A stretch of DNA of 64,000 bases from Ruegeria sp. R14_0 (lineage in GTDB: Bacteria > Pseudomonadota > Alphaproteobacteria > Rhodobacterales > Rhodobacteraceae): assembly GCF_017743975.1 (NCBI RefSeq), contig NZ_JAGHRC010000004.1, forward strand, positions 124,001 to 188,000, given 5' to 3'. A program made the position numbers and the translations under genes. Numbering within the stretch: the first letter of the stretch is position 1; each line of letters opens with the position of its first letter. Below, piece after piece: positions 18,383 to 28,406 of the stretch. Under the pieces are notes generated by a model. It was not told where the DNA came from and did no database searches. It saw nothing but the letters and a program-made list of their open reading frames with translations.

Positions 18383-20478
18383 TATGCGCCTCCTTTCTGG
18401 TCCTGAATCAGGACAAGGTTTCCAATGGCATCCACATGTGCCGAGAAATCGGCCGAAACCAAAGTGGTGGTTTGCGGTTCCGTGATCAGCGCCGGTCCGC
18501 AGACACGGTCGCCGGGGTTCAGGGCGTCGCGTGGCACGAAACCGGCCTGTTTTTTTTGGCCATCTACATCACATAGGATCGGGCGGGTCTGGTTTGGGGT
18601 GATCGTTGTCAAAGTCGGTGTTTCCGGCAATTCAGGCACATCTGCATCCGGCGTGGCGACGCGGACGGCCCAGTTCAGGATCTCGATCTGCATCCCCGGC
18701 ACGGGGCGTGAGAACTGCTTGCGGTACTCTGCCTCAAAAGCGGTGATCAGCGGTTGGATATCTTCTGCCGTCAGGTCGCGATCGGGCAGGGCGATCTCGA
18801 TCTCGTGGCCCTGGCCGTTGTAACGCATGAAGGCTGTGCGCTGCGTCTCGGTAGGCGCGTCACCAGCACCTTGGGCCACGACGTCGCTGGCTTCGGCGAT
18901 CATGTCAGCAAACAGGGTATTGATCCCGTCCAGGTCTAGCGTTTCCAGCAGGGAATAACGGGATCGGACAATCTCAAAACTGACCGAAGCGAACAGGAAG
19001 CCAACCGCAGATCCGACCCCCGGGTTGGGCGGGATCACGATGCGGCTGACCCCAGCGGATCGGGCAACCCGGCTGGCATGTAGTGGGCCATTTCCGCCAA
19101 AAGCGATCATCGTGCGCGGTCCAAGGTCTTTACCCGATTCCACAGCATGCATTCGACCCGCGCTGGCCATGCTTTCGTCGACAATGCGGCTGACGCCATC
19201 CGCCGCCCCTGTGGCATCGGTTTCCAACCTGGCACCGATGACCCGGCCAAGCGCGGCTTTGGATGCCTTGGGGTCGATCTTGATAAACCCTTCGGCAAAC
19301 GTGTCGGGCACGATGTATCCTAGGGTGATGTCGCTGTCGGTTACCGTTGGTTCGGTGCCGCCCCGACCAAAGGCCACGGGGCCGGGTTCTGACCCGGCGG
19401 ATTTGGGGCCTACGGTCAGCCGCCCCAACCTGTCTACCCCGGCGATTGAGCCGCCACCCGCACCGATTTCGATCATCTCAATCACGGGGATACGCACCGG
19501 CATGCCCGATCCTTTGATGAAGCGCGCCGCCCTGGCAATTTCGAACTGACGTGACGTTTGGGGTCGTGCATTGTCGATCAGACAGAGTTTTGCGGTGGTG
19601 CCGCCAACGTCGAAAGACAACACCTCGCCAATCCCCGCGCGCGCTGCGATGCGCGCGGCCAGAATAGCCCCTCCGGCAGGGCCGCTTTCGACCAACCGGA
19701 TCGGAAAGCGCGAGGCGGTCTGTACAGTGCACATACCACCCCCCGCTGTCATCATCAGGATCGGACAGTTCACGCCAGCGGCCTGGAACTGCGCCTCAAA
19801 GCGCGCCAGATAGCTTTCCATCAGCGGCTGGATATAGGCATTGGCGACCGTTGTGCACAGCCGGTCGAATTCGCGCGCTTCCGGGCTGACATCTGAAGAA
19901 ATCGAGACGGTCAGGTTGGGGCGTTTTTCGACCAGAACGTCACGCAGCCTGCGTTCATGCGATGGGTTGGCATAGGCATGCATCAGGCAGATCGCAACGG
20001 CATCAGCTTCGCTGGCGTCCAGATCGGCCAACAGCGTCGCGATTGCATCGTCTTCCAGCGGAATCAGCACACTGCCGTCAGCCGCCATACGCTCACGAAG
20101 GGTGAGCGCCCGTTCGCGCGGCACCAACAGGTCAGGCTTTTCAAGGTTGATGTCATATTGCGCGTAGCGCCGTTCATAGGCGATTTCGAGGATATCACGG
20201 AACCCTTCCGTCGTTACGGTCGCAACTGTGGCCCCACGCCGTTCGATCAGCGCATTGGTCGCCAGTGTCGTGCCGTGGATGAACCCGGTCACCTCGCTCA
20301 ATGCGCGACCTGATTGATCCATGACGCGCCGAGCGCCTTCCATCGCGCCATCGGCGGGGTTCCGGTGGGTTGTGAGGGTCTTGGTCGAGGCCAGAATGGT
20401 CTCATCCCCGGAAACGAGAACCGTATCGGTGAAAGTGCCGCCAATATCAATGGCCAGGCGCAAAGGTTGCGATGTCAT
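18382..20478 (-). CDS. hyuA: Hydantoinase/oxoprolinase-family subunit HyuA
   Basis: A 698-residue HyuA-type subunit with the ASKHA nucleotide-binding fold: the phosphate-1 motif RLAIDIGGTFTDTVL at the N-terminus, FIHGTTLATNALIERRG, and the second-domain VLSFDVGGTTAKLCLI (about residue 290), followed by EIGAGGGSIAGVD. It is the ATPase half of the HyuAB enzyme and the first gene of a four-gene minus-strand operon (hyuA, hyuB, aminotransferase, racemase). The tetR-hotdog gene lies 233 bp upstream on the same strand. A perfect ten-base palindrome CAACCGGTTG at 20560-20569 upstream of the start may be an operator. Substrate not determinable; hydantoin-, 5-oxoproline- or acetone-carboxylase-like reactions are all possible. 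Confidence 0.93.
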   Translation of the reverse strand: MTSQPLRLAIDIGGTFTDTVLVSGDETILASTKTLTTHRNPADGAMEGARRVMDQSGRALSEVTGFIHGTTLATNALIERRGATVATVTTEGFRDILEIAYERRYAQYDINLEKPDLLVPRERALTLRERMAADGSVLIPLEDDAIATLLADLDASEADAVAICLMHAYANPSHERRLRDVLVEKRPNLTVSISSDVSPEAREFDRLCTTVANAYIQPLMESYLARFEAQFQAAGVNCPILMMTAGGGMCTVQTASRFPIRLVESGPAGGAILAARIAARAGIGEVLSFDVGGTTAKLCLIDNARPQTSRQFEIARAARFIKGSGMPVRIPVIEMIEIGAGGGSIAGVDRLGRLTVGPKSAGSEPGPVAFGRGGTEPTVTDSDITLGYIVPDTFAEGFIKIDPKASKAALGRVIGARLETDATGAADGVSRIVDESMASAGRMHAVESGKDLGPRTMIAFGGNGPLHASRVARSAGVSRIVIPPNPGVGSAVGFLFASVSFEIVRSRYSLLETLDLDGINTLFADMIAEASDVVAQGAGDAPTETQRTAFMRYNGQGHEIEIALPDRDLTAEDIQPLITAFEAEYRKQFSRPVPGMQIEILNWAVRVATPDADVPELPETPTLTTITPNQTRPILCDVDGQKKQAGFVPRDALNPGDRVCGPALITEPQTTTLVSADFSAHVDAIGNLVLIQDQKGGA

Positions 20479-20711
20479 GAAACTGTCCGAATTGTCTGTT
20501 GTCTAAGCAGAAAGCAAAGGGCGCACGTCCCCAGCAATCAACCACTGACGACGAGGTCACAACCGGTTGCGCGACGATCCAAACGAATGGGCGAGCTGGT
20601 CCTGTTCATGCCATCAGTATCACCAGCGCTATTTGGCCGCTCAAGTTAATTTGCGACCTCTTGGCCTGTATGCGACAGAAAGTTCACGCGTTCACCTGCG
20701 TGGCCTGTAAG

Positions 20712-21695
20712 TTACAATGATTTGGCAGCGCGTTTCTCAGCCGAAGTTTCGGCCAGAACCCCGTCCATGATCAGCGCCTTCAGGCTGGTCCTAACCTCGC
20801 TTTCCGGGAATTTGCCAATGCTCCAATGCCGCAAGGACCAGACGTTACAGAGGAAATACAGATAGTTGGCCATCAGTTCGGTATTCATGGGGCGAAACAC
20901 TTTCTGTTCGACCCCTTTGTCCAGAATACCTTTCCAGCGCCCCATGAAGTCACGTTCCATGTCGAACACCCGTGCACGATTTTCCGCGGACATGGACCGT
21001 GTTTCGGAATAGACAAGATTGATATATCGGCGATTTTCGCCGATGTAGTCGATGTACCGGTCGACCGCTTTTTCAAGGTTCTGTTCTGCGGGCCCGGTGA
21101 AAAGCTCTCCGGTATCGAAAAAGTCGATGATATCCTGCATGCACATGGTGGTGATCAGGTGCAGAATGTCGTCCTTATCCTTGATGTACTTGTACATCAG
21201 TGGGACGGACAGGCCGGATGCCTTGGCGATCTCGCGCATAGAGGCGTTGCCGAACCCGTGCTTTGCAATCACGGTGCAAGCGCCCTCGAAGATTTGACGC
21301 CGCCGTTCCTCGGCGGTGTCGGACAGGGGGCGCTCGGGTTTTTCGACCTGCGTCGTTTTTGTTGAGTCCGCCGGTTCCGTGTCGACCGAGAACGTACAAG
21401 TCACTTCCATCAGGGCCACGGTATCGCCCGGTTTGCCCCCGGCCTGAACGATCGAAACCCGATACGAGGTCAGCGGCGAATCCTCGGGTGACATTCGGAC
21501 AGCCTGTGCCTCTATCTGACCTTTTCCGGGGGCTGCCAAATTCGTAGCCGAGGTGTTGATCAAAACCGGGTGCGGAGTGTCGCCAAGGCGTTTTAATTCG
21601 TCCCGTGCCGCATCAATCGCCAAGGCTAGGCACACACCATCAAGTTGTGATTTCTGAATGAATTCATCGACTTGTGCTGCGGAATATAAAAACAC
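20712..21695 (-). CDS. TetR-family regulator with N-terminal hotdog-like domain
   Basis: 327 residues, about 110 more than a normal TetR. Residues 1-104 look like a PaaI/4HBT hotdog fold: a long helix start DGVCLALAIDAARDEL, then strands VLINTSATNLAAPGKG, IEAQAVRMSP and a last strand VALMEVTCTFSV. Residues 105-126 are a charged linker. A full TetR follows: helix-turn-helix at 128-175 (REIAKASGLSVPLMYKYIKDK) and a helical C-terminal domain. GTG 21695 is supported by AAGGGG eight bases upstream. Hotdog domains bind acyl-CoA, so the protein may sense an acyl-CoA. It is divergent from the monooxygenase operon, whose promoter holds a 20 bp dyad that is its likely operator. Domain call for the N-terminus is inference. 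Confidence 0.85.
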   Translation of the reverse strand: MFLYSAAQVDEFIQKSQLDGVCLALAIDAARDELKRLGDTPHPVLINTSATNLAAPGKGQIEAQAVRMSPEDSPLTSYRVSIVQAGGKPGDTVALMEVTCTFSVDTEPADSTKTTQVEKPERPLSDTAEERRRQIFEGACTVIAKHGFGNASMREIAKASGLSVPLMYKYIKDKDDILHLITTMCMQDIIDFFDTGELFTGPAEQNLEKAVDRYIDYIGENRRYINLVYSETRSMSAENRARVFDMERDFMGRWKGILDKGVEQKVFRPMNTELMANYLYFLCNVWSLRHWSIGKFPESEVRTSLKALIMDGVLAETSAEKRAAKSL

Positions 21696-21807
21696 CCGGA
21701 CTGCCCCTTGCTTCTTTACGTTGCGGTAAAATGTTGAAATCCCAGTGCCTTGTCCAGTTGGAAATCGTCGCAGCCATGCCGCGACGTAGGGAAACGTATT
21801 TCTGGGC

Positions 21808-21835
21808 TTGACGCTTTCGGTACCTGCATGACAAT
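21808..21835 (+). promoter_or_regulatory. Sigma70-type promoter of the monooxygenase operon
   Basis: TTGACG (21808-21813), 16 bases, GACAAT (21830-21835). The -10 is imperfect (four of six). The operator dyad starts at the next base, so transcription would begin inside it. Confidence 0.5.
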
Positions 21836-21855
21836 GTTAGTGAACGTTCAGTAAC
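21836..21855. promoter_or_regulatory. Near-perfect 20 bp operator dyad (TetR type)
   Basis: GTTAGTGAACGTTCAGTAAC: a palindrome with only one mismatched pair of positions. It lies 20 bases upstream of the monooxygenase start codon and 141 bases from the tetR start. Related sequences occur at 43522 and 61453, and a half-site at 32597. Confidence 0.75.
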
Positions 21856-21874
21856 ACTTTGGGAGGATGCCCGC

Positions 21875-23008
21875 ATGAAGTTCAAGATTCTCGCCATTCC
21901 GTTCGCGCGCCAGCATGGCGAGGATACCCAGCTTGCCGGGCGTGATCCTGCGCGGTTCAACAAGATGATGCACACGTTGCGAGATCAGATGGTTCTTGCC
22001 GAAGAGCTTGGCTATGACGGGTTCTGCCTGACCGAACACCACATGCAGGTCGAAGGGGTGGAATGCACCACCAACCCGTTGTTTTGGAACATGTACATTG
22101 CCCAGCACACCAAGAACTTCAAAGTAGGTCAGCTGGGGATGAACCTGACCGCGATGAATCCGATCAAAACGGCCGAAGACATCGCGATGCTGGACCACAT
22201 GACTGGCGGTCGTGTCTTTGCGGGATTCTCGCGCGGGAACACGCCGCGTTGGACGGCGACCATGGGTCAGCATCTGGACATCACTTCGGCTGAATCCGAC
22301 AAGTCCGAAGCCGATCAGCGCAACCGCCGCGCGCTGTACGAAAACTGGCGACTGATCAAGTCGCTGTGGACCGATGAACTGACAGAACATCAGGGTGAGT
22401 TCTGGAACTTCCCGTCGAATGTCGAATGGGAATTCAACCCGACAAAACTGTGGGGCGGAGACAATCCGGTCGACGAAAACAAAATCCTGCGCAAGTCGGG
22501 CATCGTTCCGCGCCCGCTGCAGAAACCGCACCCGAAAGTCTATGCGCCGTTCTCGTATTCGATGGAAACCGCCAAGTTCTGGTCCTCGGAAGGGGCCAAG
22601 ATGGTGTCTTTCGTGACGGCTGACAAAGAAGAATTCATGCCGGTGATCCTGGAAAACTGTCTGCATGCTGCCCATGAAAACGGGCTGACGCATACCACCA
22701 ACAATGACGTTCTGGCCCTTGGCGCACATCTGATGATGGGCAAGACGCCTGCGAAAACCAAGCAGTACCGCGAGATGTTCGACAAGCTGTGGTTCTCGGC
22801 CTACGACGCTCCGCCTTACCACGTGCCGTTGGGTCGTGTTTGGGATGGTTCGCGTCAGCAGGTACTGGATCAGGTCGGCGAATTGGCCGAACGCTATCAG
22901 ATCGACGAGTTCTTCGTCTGGCACCACGTGAACTACTTTGGCGACGAGATCGAGCAGGAAGCCCTGATCGAGTTTGCTGAAGGCGTCATCAAACCTCTCA
23001 ATGGTTAA
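21875..23008 (+). CDS. LLM-class flavin-dependent monooxygenase (luciferase-like)
   Basis: A 377-residue bacterial-luciferase-like TIM-barrel protein that uses reduced flavin (FMNH2) and oxygen. Visible family features are the first strand [26 protein letters not shown] (the EHH motif), [17 protein letters not shown] and the substrate-domain C-terminus [16 protein letters not shown]. The start has GGGAGG eight bases upstream. It is the first gene of the operon controlled by the dyad at 21836, followed by ribB, an NTF2-like protein, an amidase and a beta-oxidation set, so it probably starts degradation of an organic compound by hydroxylation or Baeyer-Villiger-like chemistry. A truncated relative is present at 32629-32984. 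Confidence 0.92.
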   Translation: MKFKILAIPFARQHGEDTQLAGRDPARFNKMMHTLRDQMVLAEELGYDGFCLTEHHMQVEGVECTTNPLFWNMYIAQHTKNFKVGQLGMNLTAMNPIKTAEDIAMLDHMTGGRVFAGFSRGNTPRWTATMGQHLDITSAESDKSEADQRNRRALYENWRLIKSLWTDELTEHQGEFWNFPSNVEWEFNPTKLWGGDNPVDENKILRKSGIVPRPLQKPHPKVYAPFSYSMETAKFWSSEGAKMVSFVTADKEEFMPVILENCLHAAHENGLTHTTNNDVLALGAHLMMGKTPAKTKQYREMFDKLWFSAYDAPPYHVPLGRVWDGSRQQVLDQVGELAERYQIDEFFVWHHVNYFGDEIEQEALIEFAEGVIKPLNG

Positions 23009-23019
23009 GGGGAAAGATC

Positions 23020-23667
23020 ATGTTCGACCTGCATGAGGTCCATCGGCTGTCGCCAATCGAAGACATAATCGCGGATTGCGCGCAGGGCCGCATGGTCATT
23101 CTTGTCGACGATGAAAACCGCGAAAACGAGGGAGATCTGGTGATCCCTGCCGTTTGCGCGGATGCGGCTGCCGTGAACTTCATGGCACGGTTTGGCCGGG
23201 GCCTGATCTGCATGGCGATTACTTCGGAACGGGCCGAGCAGTTCGATCTTGGACCCATGGCAGCGTTGAACACAGATCCACACCACACCGCATTCACCAT
23301 TTCGGTGGATGCGAAAGAGGGCACCACCACTGGCATTTCGGCCAGCGATAGGGCCCGCACCATTGCCCTGCTGGCATCTGATATGGGGTCTTCTGCAGAC
23401 CTGGTTTCACCCGGTCACCTTTTCCCGTTGGTCGCCAAGCCGCACGGCGTGCTCGAGCGCGAGGGCCATACCGAGGCGGCGGTTGATCTGGCCCGTTTGT
23501 CGGGGCAGGGCGATGCGGGTGTGATCTGCGAGATCATGAATGACGACGGTGAAATGGCGCGCTTGCCGGATCTGTTGGAATTCGGTGCCCGCCACGGCCT
23601 GAAGGTCGGCACAATCGAAGACCTCAAACGCCACCGCCAGGCTTTGCTTGCCAGCAAAGCGGCATGA
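23020..23667 (+). CDS. ribB: 3,4-dihydroxy-2-butanone-4-phosphate synthase (RibB)
   Basis: A 215-residue single-domain RibB that converts ribulose 5-phosphate to 3,4-dihydroxy-2-butanone 4-phosphate and formate in riboflavin synthesis. The acidic active-site loop [11 protein letters not shown] (about residue 27), [11 protein letters not shown] and the substrate motif [14 protein letters not shown] are intact; there is no fused GTP cyclohydrolase II. Start ATG 23020 has AAGGGGAAA upstream and follows the monooxygenase by 11 bases. A riboflavin gene inside a flavin-monooxygenase operon is probably an accessory copy that raises flavin supply when the pathway is induced; whether the genome has another ribB cannot be seen here. 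Confidence 0.93.
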   Translation: MFDLHEVHRLSPIEDIIADCAQGRMVILVDDENRENEGDLVIPAVCADAAAVNFMARFGRGLICMAITSERAEQFDLGPMAALNTDPHHTAFTISVDAKEGTTTGISASDRARTIALLASDMGSSADLVSPGHLFPLVAKPHGVLEREGHTEAAVDLARLSGQGDAGVICEIMNDDGEMARLPDLLEFGARHGLKVGTIEDLKRHRQALLASKAA

Positions 23668-23714
23668 CTCAGACGCCACTTGCGTCTCAAGACACTTACG
23701 ACCGAGGACACTCA

Positions 23715-24092
23715 ATGACCGCATTCGCCGAAATCGAAGCCCTGATGCAGGCCTATATCGAAAACCTGCATGATGGAGACATCAGCAAGGTAGACCAGAT
23801 GTTCTTGCCGGAATGTGACCTGACCTGCGCCAACGAGAACGGCAGCTATATTCACATGACGCTGGACAAGTACAAAGAGGTCATTGGCGGACGCGAAAGC
23901 CCCAAGTCCAAGGGCTATCCGGTTTATGGCCACACGATCTCGATCGACCAGTCCGGCCCCAACACGGCCATGGTCAAGATCGATTGCGCCGTGCAGCCGC
24001 GCTACTTCGTCGATTACCTGTCATTGGTCCGCACCGGTGACGGCTGGAGGATCGCCGCCAAGGTCTATTACGTCCAACGGACCGAAGCCTGA
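23715..24092 (+). CDS. NTF2-like (lumazine-binding-like) small protein
   Basis: 125 residues: a helical start AFAEIEALMQAYIENLHDGDISKVDQMFLPE, then a curved-sheet pattern ending in RTGDGWRIAAKVYYVQ, typical of the NTF2/lumazine_bd_2 fold. The likely start is ATG 23715 with GAGGACAC upstream; an in-frame ATG at 23664 overlapping the ribB stop would add 17 residues. It sits between ribB and the amidase and may be a small hydratase, isomerase or ligand carrier of the pathway. No catalytic residues can be named with confidence. Confidence 0.78.
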   Translation: MTAFAEIEALMQAYIENLHDGDISKVDQMFLPECDLTCANENGSYIHMTLDKYKEVIGGRESPKSKGYPVYGHTISIDQSGPNTAMVKIDCAVQPRYFVDYLSLVRTGDGWRIAAKVYYVQRTEA

Positions 24093-24120
24093 TCCCAACC
24101 TATCCATTTACGGTGCGCGC

Positions 24121-25509
24121 ATGACGGCCCCCTATTCGCAACTCTCCGCGCTTGCCATGGTGCAGGCCTATGCCCGGCTGGACTTGTCCCCGTTCGAGGT
24201 GACGCAGGCCGCGTTGGACAGGATTGACGCGGTTAACCCGCAGATCAACGCGATATACTACATTGATGCCGAGCGCGCGCTTGAGGCTGCTAGGCAGTCT
24301 GAGCAGCGTTGGCACGACAATGCTCCGATGGGGCCATTGGACGGTGTCCCCACAACGGTCAAGGATGCGTTGGATTGTATCGGCATGCCCGCCCATCGCG
24401 GTTCGGCGGCCGGGGCAGTGTCGATCAGTACCACAGATCACCCCACAGTTGCGCGGATGCGCGAGGCCGGGTCGGTCATCCTCGGCAAGAATACCATGTG
24501 CGACTACGGTATTCTGGCCGGCGGCGTCAGTTCGAAACATGGTGTCACGCGAAACCCCTGGGATTTGAAACGTACAACCGGCGCGTCCTCTTCAGGTGCG
24601 TCAGCGAGCGTCGCCGCGGGGATCGAGCCGGTCTCGATCGGGACCGATATCGTTGGTTCGATCCGTCTGCCGGCCTCATATTGCGGGTTGGCGGGTTTGA
24701 AGCCCAGCCAGGGCCGCGTCCCTTACTACGTTTGCAACAGCCCGGCGATCACAGCGGGGCCTTTGGCGCGGAACTTCAGCGACGTAGCGCTTCATATGAA
24801 TGTCCTGACCGGAGAGGACGTTCGCGATTTCGCCGCCTTGGCCCGCGATGATGTGAACTACGTATCCCGCCTGAGACGCGCTGACTATGACAAGCTGTCC
24901 GTTTTGGTCATTCCCGAACTGGGGCTGGGTGAACCCGTCGCCGAGGACGTTCGCAAAGCAGTGAACGAGGTTGCACAGGTGCTGCGGGACCTGGGCGTTC
25001 AGGTGACGTCCATGGACAAGGCTCCGTTCAGTCGTTCGGATTGGGAACCCGCTGAGGCGTTTTACAAAATTCGAACCCTGTCCGAGTTGTTGCGCCAACC
25101 GGAAAATGAGCAGGACAAAACGCCGTATATCCGCGATTGGACCGCGGACGGGCGCACTTTGTCAGCGGTCGAGCACCAGCGCAATTTCGACCACACGCAA
25201 GCCTTGCGCGAGCGCGCGCTGGCATTGATCGACGGGTACGATTTCATCCTGCTGCCATCGACACCTGACACGGCCTTTGCTGCAGAATTGCCGGGGTCGA
25301 ACCCGGCCAAACCGTTTGAAAGCTGGGCGAATACGTTCCTGTTCAACCTGACAGAACAACCCGCATCCAGCATTCCGACGGGGTTGGACCGAAATGGTCT
25401 GCCAATCGGTGTTCAACTGGTCGGCAAACGTTTCGACGATCTGGGCGTTTTGCAGATGTCGTGGCGGATTGAACAGGAAATCGGAGCAATGCCGCCTGCA
25501 TCTTTGTGA
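24121..25509 (+). CDS. Amidase signature family hydrolase
   Basis: A 462-residue amidase-signature enzyme using a Ser-cisSer-Lys triad. The lysine is in TTVKDALDCIG (about residue 80), the cis-serine in TGASSSGASASVAAG (about residue 157) and the nucleophile in GTDIVGSIRLPASYCG (about residue 180). The middle motif reads DIVGS where most members have DTGGS, a small departure that leaves the serine in place. The frame extends upstream into the NTF2-like gene, but ATG 24121 fits the family start. Lying in an operon with a flavin monooxygenase and acyl-CoA enzymes, it may release an acid for activation by the next gene, the CoA ligase. Confidence 0.9.
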   Translation: MTAPYSQLSALAMVQAYARLDLSPFEVTQAALDRIDAVNPQINAIYYIDAERALEAARQSEQRWHDNAPMGPLDGVPTTVKDALDCIGMPAHRGSAAGAVSISTTDHPTVARMREAGSVILGKNTMCDYGILAGGVSSKHGVTRNPWDLKRTTGASSSGASASVAAGIEPVSIGTDIVGSIRLPASYCGLAGLKPSQGRVPYYVCNSPAITAGPLARNFSDVALHMNVLTGEDVRDFAALARDDVNYVSRLRRADYDKLSVLVIPELGLGEPVAEDVRKAVNEVAQVLRDLGVQVTSMDKAPFSRSDWEPAEAFYKIRTLSELLRQPENEQDKTPYIRDWTADGRTLSAVEHQRNFDHTQALRERALALIDGYDFILLPSTPDTAFAAELPGSNPAKPFESWANTFLFNLTEQPASSIPTGLDRNGLPIGVQLVGKRFDDLGVLQMSWRIEQEIGAMPPASL

Positions 25510-25549
25510 TCCGTACGAAGTTGCAGCACTAAAATATTTGGGAGGCAAA

Positions 25550-27199
25550 ATGAGCGTAGAAACAAAAACAATCCCCGGGCAAATCATGACCATGCCGCTG
25601 ACAGTGACCAGCATTTTCCGTCATGGCATGCGCGCGCATCCCGAGGCGCAGATTGTCTGGCGCAACTCGGACATGACCATAGATCGGTACAGCTTTGCCG
25701 ACATGGGGCGGCGGACCCAGCAACTGGCCCATGCGTTGACCGAACTGGGTGTCGGGCCCGGCGACCGCGTGGCAACGCTGGCCTGGAACAACAACCGGCA
25801 TCTGGAACTCTATTACGCGCTGGCCTGTATCGGAGCGATTTGCCACACGATCAACCCGCGCCTGCACCCCGACCAGATCGCGTTTATCGTCAACGACGCC
25901 GAAGACACGCATATGTTCTTCGACACCACGTTCGCTCCGCTGATTGATGCAGTGTCGGGGCGTTGTCCGACCATCAAAGGATGGTACAGCCTGACCGGCC
26001 CGGATCAGGTGCCACAGATGGCAACGCCGGTCAGTGACTACGAAAGCCTGATCTTGGGCAAACCGGACGTTTATGACTGGCCCGAGCTGGACGAAAACGC
26101 CGCGATGGCGCTGTGCTATACCTCTGGCACCACCGGTAATCCCAAGGGCGTCCTGTATTCCCATCGCGGAACGGTGTTGCACGCAATGGGTGTGTCGGGC
26201 GGCGAATGGTTGGCCTTGACCGCGCGTGAGGCGGTGCTGCCTGTAGTGCCGATGTTCCACGCCTGCGCGTGGGGTCTGCCCTATGCCTGCATCATGAACG
26301 GATCGAAACTGGTTCTGCCAGGGCCGGGGATGGAACCAGCGCCTCTGCAGGAGCTGATGGACAACGAAGAGGTCACCATGATCTCGGGCGTGCCGACGGT
26401 TTGGCTGGGCCTGTACGAATATCTCGACCAGCGCGTCGAGCGGCTGAAGACCGTCAAACGCGCGATGATGGGCGGCTCGGCTGCACCGCTGTCATTGATC
26501 GAAAAAATCGAGAAGGGTCACAAGACCGAAGTCGTTCACGGATGGGGTATGACCGAACTGTCGCCGGTCGGATCGCTGGCCATGCTCAAATGGGGCGAGG
26601 ATAAATTGCCCATCGACGAGCAGTTGCAGATCAAGACCAAACAGGGCCGGGCGCTGTACGGCGTTGAGATGCGCATCGTCAACGATGACGGCGATTTGCT
26701 GCCCCATGATGGCATCGCCGCTGGTATGTTGCAGGTGCGGGGTCACTGGGTGGCCAGCAGCTATTGGGGTGGGGTAGGGGTCGATGCGTTCACCGAGGAC
26801 GGCTGGTTTTCAACCGGTGATGTTGCCGCGATTGATCCAAAAGGGTTCCTGCGCCTGACCGACCGAACCAAAGATGTCGTCAAATCGGGGGGTGAATGGA
26901 TTTCCTCGATCGATCTGGAAAACATCGCCATGAGCCACCCGGACGTGCTTGAGGCCGCCTGTATCGCCGCCAAACACCGCAAATGGGACGAGCGCCCGCT
27001 GATCGTTGCGGTCAAGCGCGAGGGCTCGGATGTCAGCCGCGAGGATATTCTGGCGCTCTATGACGGTCAGATCGCCAAGTGGTGGACGCCCGACGATGTG
27101 GTGTTCCAGGCCGAACTTCCTCACACCGCAACCGGCAAAGTTTCCAAGCTGCATCTGCGTGAGCATTACGCCGACTACAAGCTTCCCACCGACACTTAA
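25550..27199 (+). CDS. Acyl-CoA ligase (AMP-forming, medium/long-chain or DmdB-like)
   Basis: A 549-residue ANL-superfamily ligase that activates a carboxylic acid to its CoA thioester through an acyl-adenylate. The phosphate loop [11 protein letters not shown] is at residues 190-200, the adenine motif GWGMTELSP near 335, the hinge aspartate in [12 protein letters not shown], and the C-terminal lysine in [13 protein letters not shown]. Its overall form resembles the group containing 3-methylmercaptopropionyl-CoA ligase (DmdB) and medium/long-chain ligases. GGAGG lies five bases before ATG 25550. It follows the amidase by 40 bases and precedes thiolase, HAD/ECH and ACAD genes, so its product feeds beta-oxidation. 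Confidence 0.9.
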   Translation: MSVETKTIPGQIMTMPLTVTSIFRHGMRAHPEAQIVWRNSDMTIDRYSFADMGRRTQQLAHALTELGVGPGDRVATLAWNNNRHLELYYALACIGAICHTINPRLHPDQIAFIVNDAEDTHMFFDTTFAPLIDAVSGRCPTIKGWYSLTGPDQVPQMATPVSDYESLILGKPDVYDWPELDENAAMALCYTSGTTGNPKGVLYSHRGTVLHAMGVSGGEWLALTAREAVLPVVPMFHACAWGLPYACIMNGSKLVLPGPGMEPAPLQELMDNEEVTMISGVPTVWLGLYEYLDQRVERLKTVKRAMMGGSAAPLSLIEKIEKGHKTEVVHGWGMTELSPVGSLAMLKWGEDKLPIDEQLQIKTKQGRALYGVEMRIVNDDGDLLPHDGIAAGMLQVRGHWVASSYWGGVGVDAFTEDGWFSTGDVAAIDPKGFLRLTDRTKDVVKSGGEWISSIDLENIAMSHPDVLEAACIAAKHRKWDERPLIVAVKREGSDVSREDILALYDGQIAKWWTPDDVVFQAELPHTATGKVSKLHLREHYADYKLPTDT

Positions 27200-27224
27200 A
27201 TCTCCCCCTTCAAGGATCACAATC

Positions 27225-28406
27225 ATGCGTTCTGCAGTAATCGTTTCGACCGCCCGTTCCCCTATTGGCAAAGCTTTTCGCGGCGCCTTCAATGATACGC
27301 ATCCCGCTGTCTACGGCGGCCATGCCGTAGCCGAAGCGGTCGAGCGGGCAGGGGTTGATCCCGCCGAGATTGAGGATGTGATCATCGGCAACGCCGTGCC
27401 CGAAGGCGCAAACGGCGGCAATCTGGGCCGCCAGGTTGCCATGCGCGCGGGTCTGCCCGTCACCGCGTCGGGTCAGACCATCAACCGGTTTTGTTCTTCG
27501 GGTCTTGAAGCTCTGACACGCGCCTGTTCGCGGGTCATGGTAGATGGCTGTAGCGTAGTTGTTGGCGGCGGTGCCGAAAGCATCTCGTTGGTGATGGGTC
27601 GTGACAACACGTACCGTCTGAAAGAAGACTGGATCGAGCAGAACATCCGCGGTTTCTACGACCCGATGATCAAGACCGCTGACACGGTAGCCGAACGTTA
27701 TGGCATCAGCCGTGAGGCGCAGGATGCGTTTGCTCTGCAATCGCAGCAACGGACGGCTGCCGCGCAGGCCGCCGGAAAGTTCGACGATGAGATCGTTCCG
27801 ATCACGGTCACGAAGGCGAACAAGAACAAGGAAACCGGCGAGATCACTTATGAAGAGGTCACGCTGACCCAAGACGAATGCAACCGTCCGTCCACCACGC
27901 TGGAAAGTCTGGCTGGACTGGCCCCGGTGATGGGTGACGAAAAATGGATCACCGCCGGTAACGCCTCGCAACTGTCCGACGGCGGCTCGGCTCAGGTTGT
28001 GATGGAAGAGAAGCTGGCCGAAAAACGGGGTCTCGAGCCTCTGGGCCGCTATGTCGGTTATGTCGTTGCCGGGTGTGAGCCCGATGAGATGGGCATTGGC
28101 CCGGTTTATGCGGTCCCGAAACTGCTGGAGCGCAATGGCCTGAAAATGGACGGTATCGGCCTGTGGGAACTGAACGAGGCATTCGCGTCGCAGGCGCTTT
28201 ATTGTCGTGACAAGCTGGGCATCCCGAATGAGATCCTGAACGTCGATGGCGGCGCGATTTCTGTGGGTCACCCCTATGGCATGTCGGGCACCCGTATGGT
28301 CGGCCATGCTCTGATCGAAGGTAAGAAACGCGGTGCGAAATACATCGTTGCAACAATGTGCATCGGCGGTGGTATGGGCGCAGCTGGCCTGTTCGAGGTG
28401 CTGTAA
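27225..28406 (+). CDS. Acetyl-CoA C-acyltransferase (thiolase)
   Basis: A 393-residue degradative thiolase. The nucleophile Cys90 is in [11 protein letters not shown], the histidine in [16 protein letters not shown] (about residue 350) and the second cysteine in [10 protein letters not shown] near the C-terminus, so unlike the thiolase-like protein at 38372 it is fully equipped. It cleaves 3-ketoacyl-CoA to acetyl-CoA and a shortened acyl-CoA. It ends directly before the start of the HAD/ECH gene, with no gap, and makes with it the last two steps of beta-oxidation. Confidence 0.94.
   Translation: MRSAVIVSTARSPIGKAFRGAFNDTHPAVYGGHAVAEAVERAGVDPAEIEDVIIGNAVPEGANGGNLGRQVAMRAGLPVTASGQTINRFCSSGLEALTRACSRVMVDGCSVVVGGGAESISLVMGRDNTYRLKEDWIEQNIRGFYDPMIKTADTVAERYGISREAQDAFALQSQQRTAAAQAAGKFDDEIVPITVTKANKNKETGEITYEEVTLTQDECNRPSTTLESLAGLAPVMGDEKWITAGNASQLSDGGSAQVVMEEKLAEKRGLEPLGRYVGYVVAGCEPDEMGIGPVYAVPKLLERNGLKMDGIGLWELNEAFASQALYCRDKLGIPNEILNVDGGAISVGHPYGMSGTRMVGHALIEGKKRGAKYIVATMCIGGGMGAAGLFEVL

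Noticed and set aside
20560..20569. CAACCGGTTG palindrome upstream of hyuA as an operator
   Set aside because: A ten-base perfect palindrome occurs by chance in a window of this size; no second copy or matching regulator was found, so it is only mentioned in the hyuA entry.
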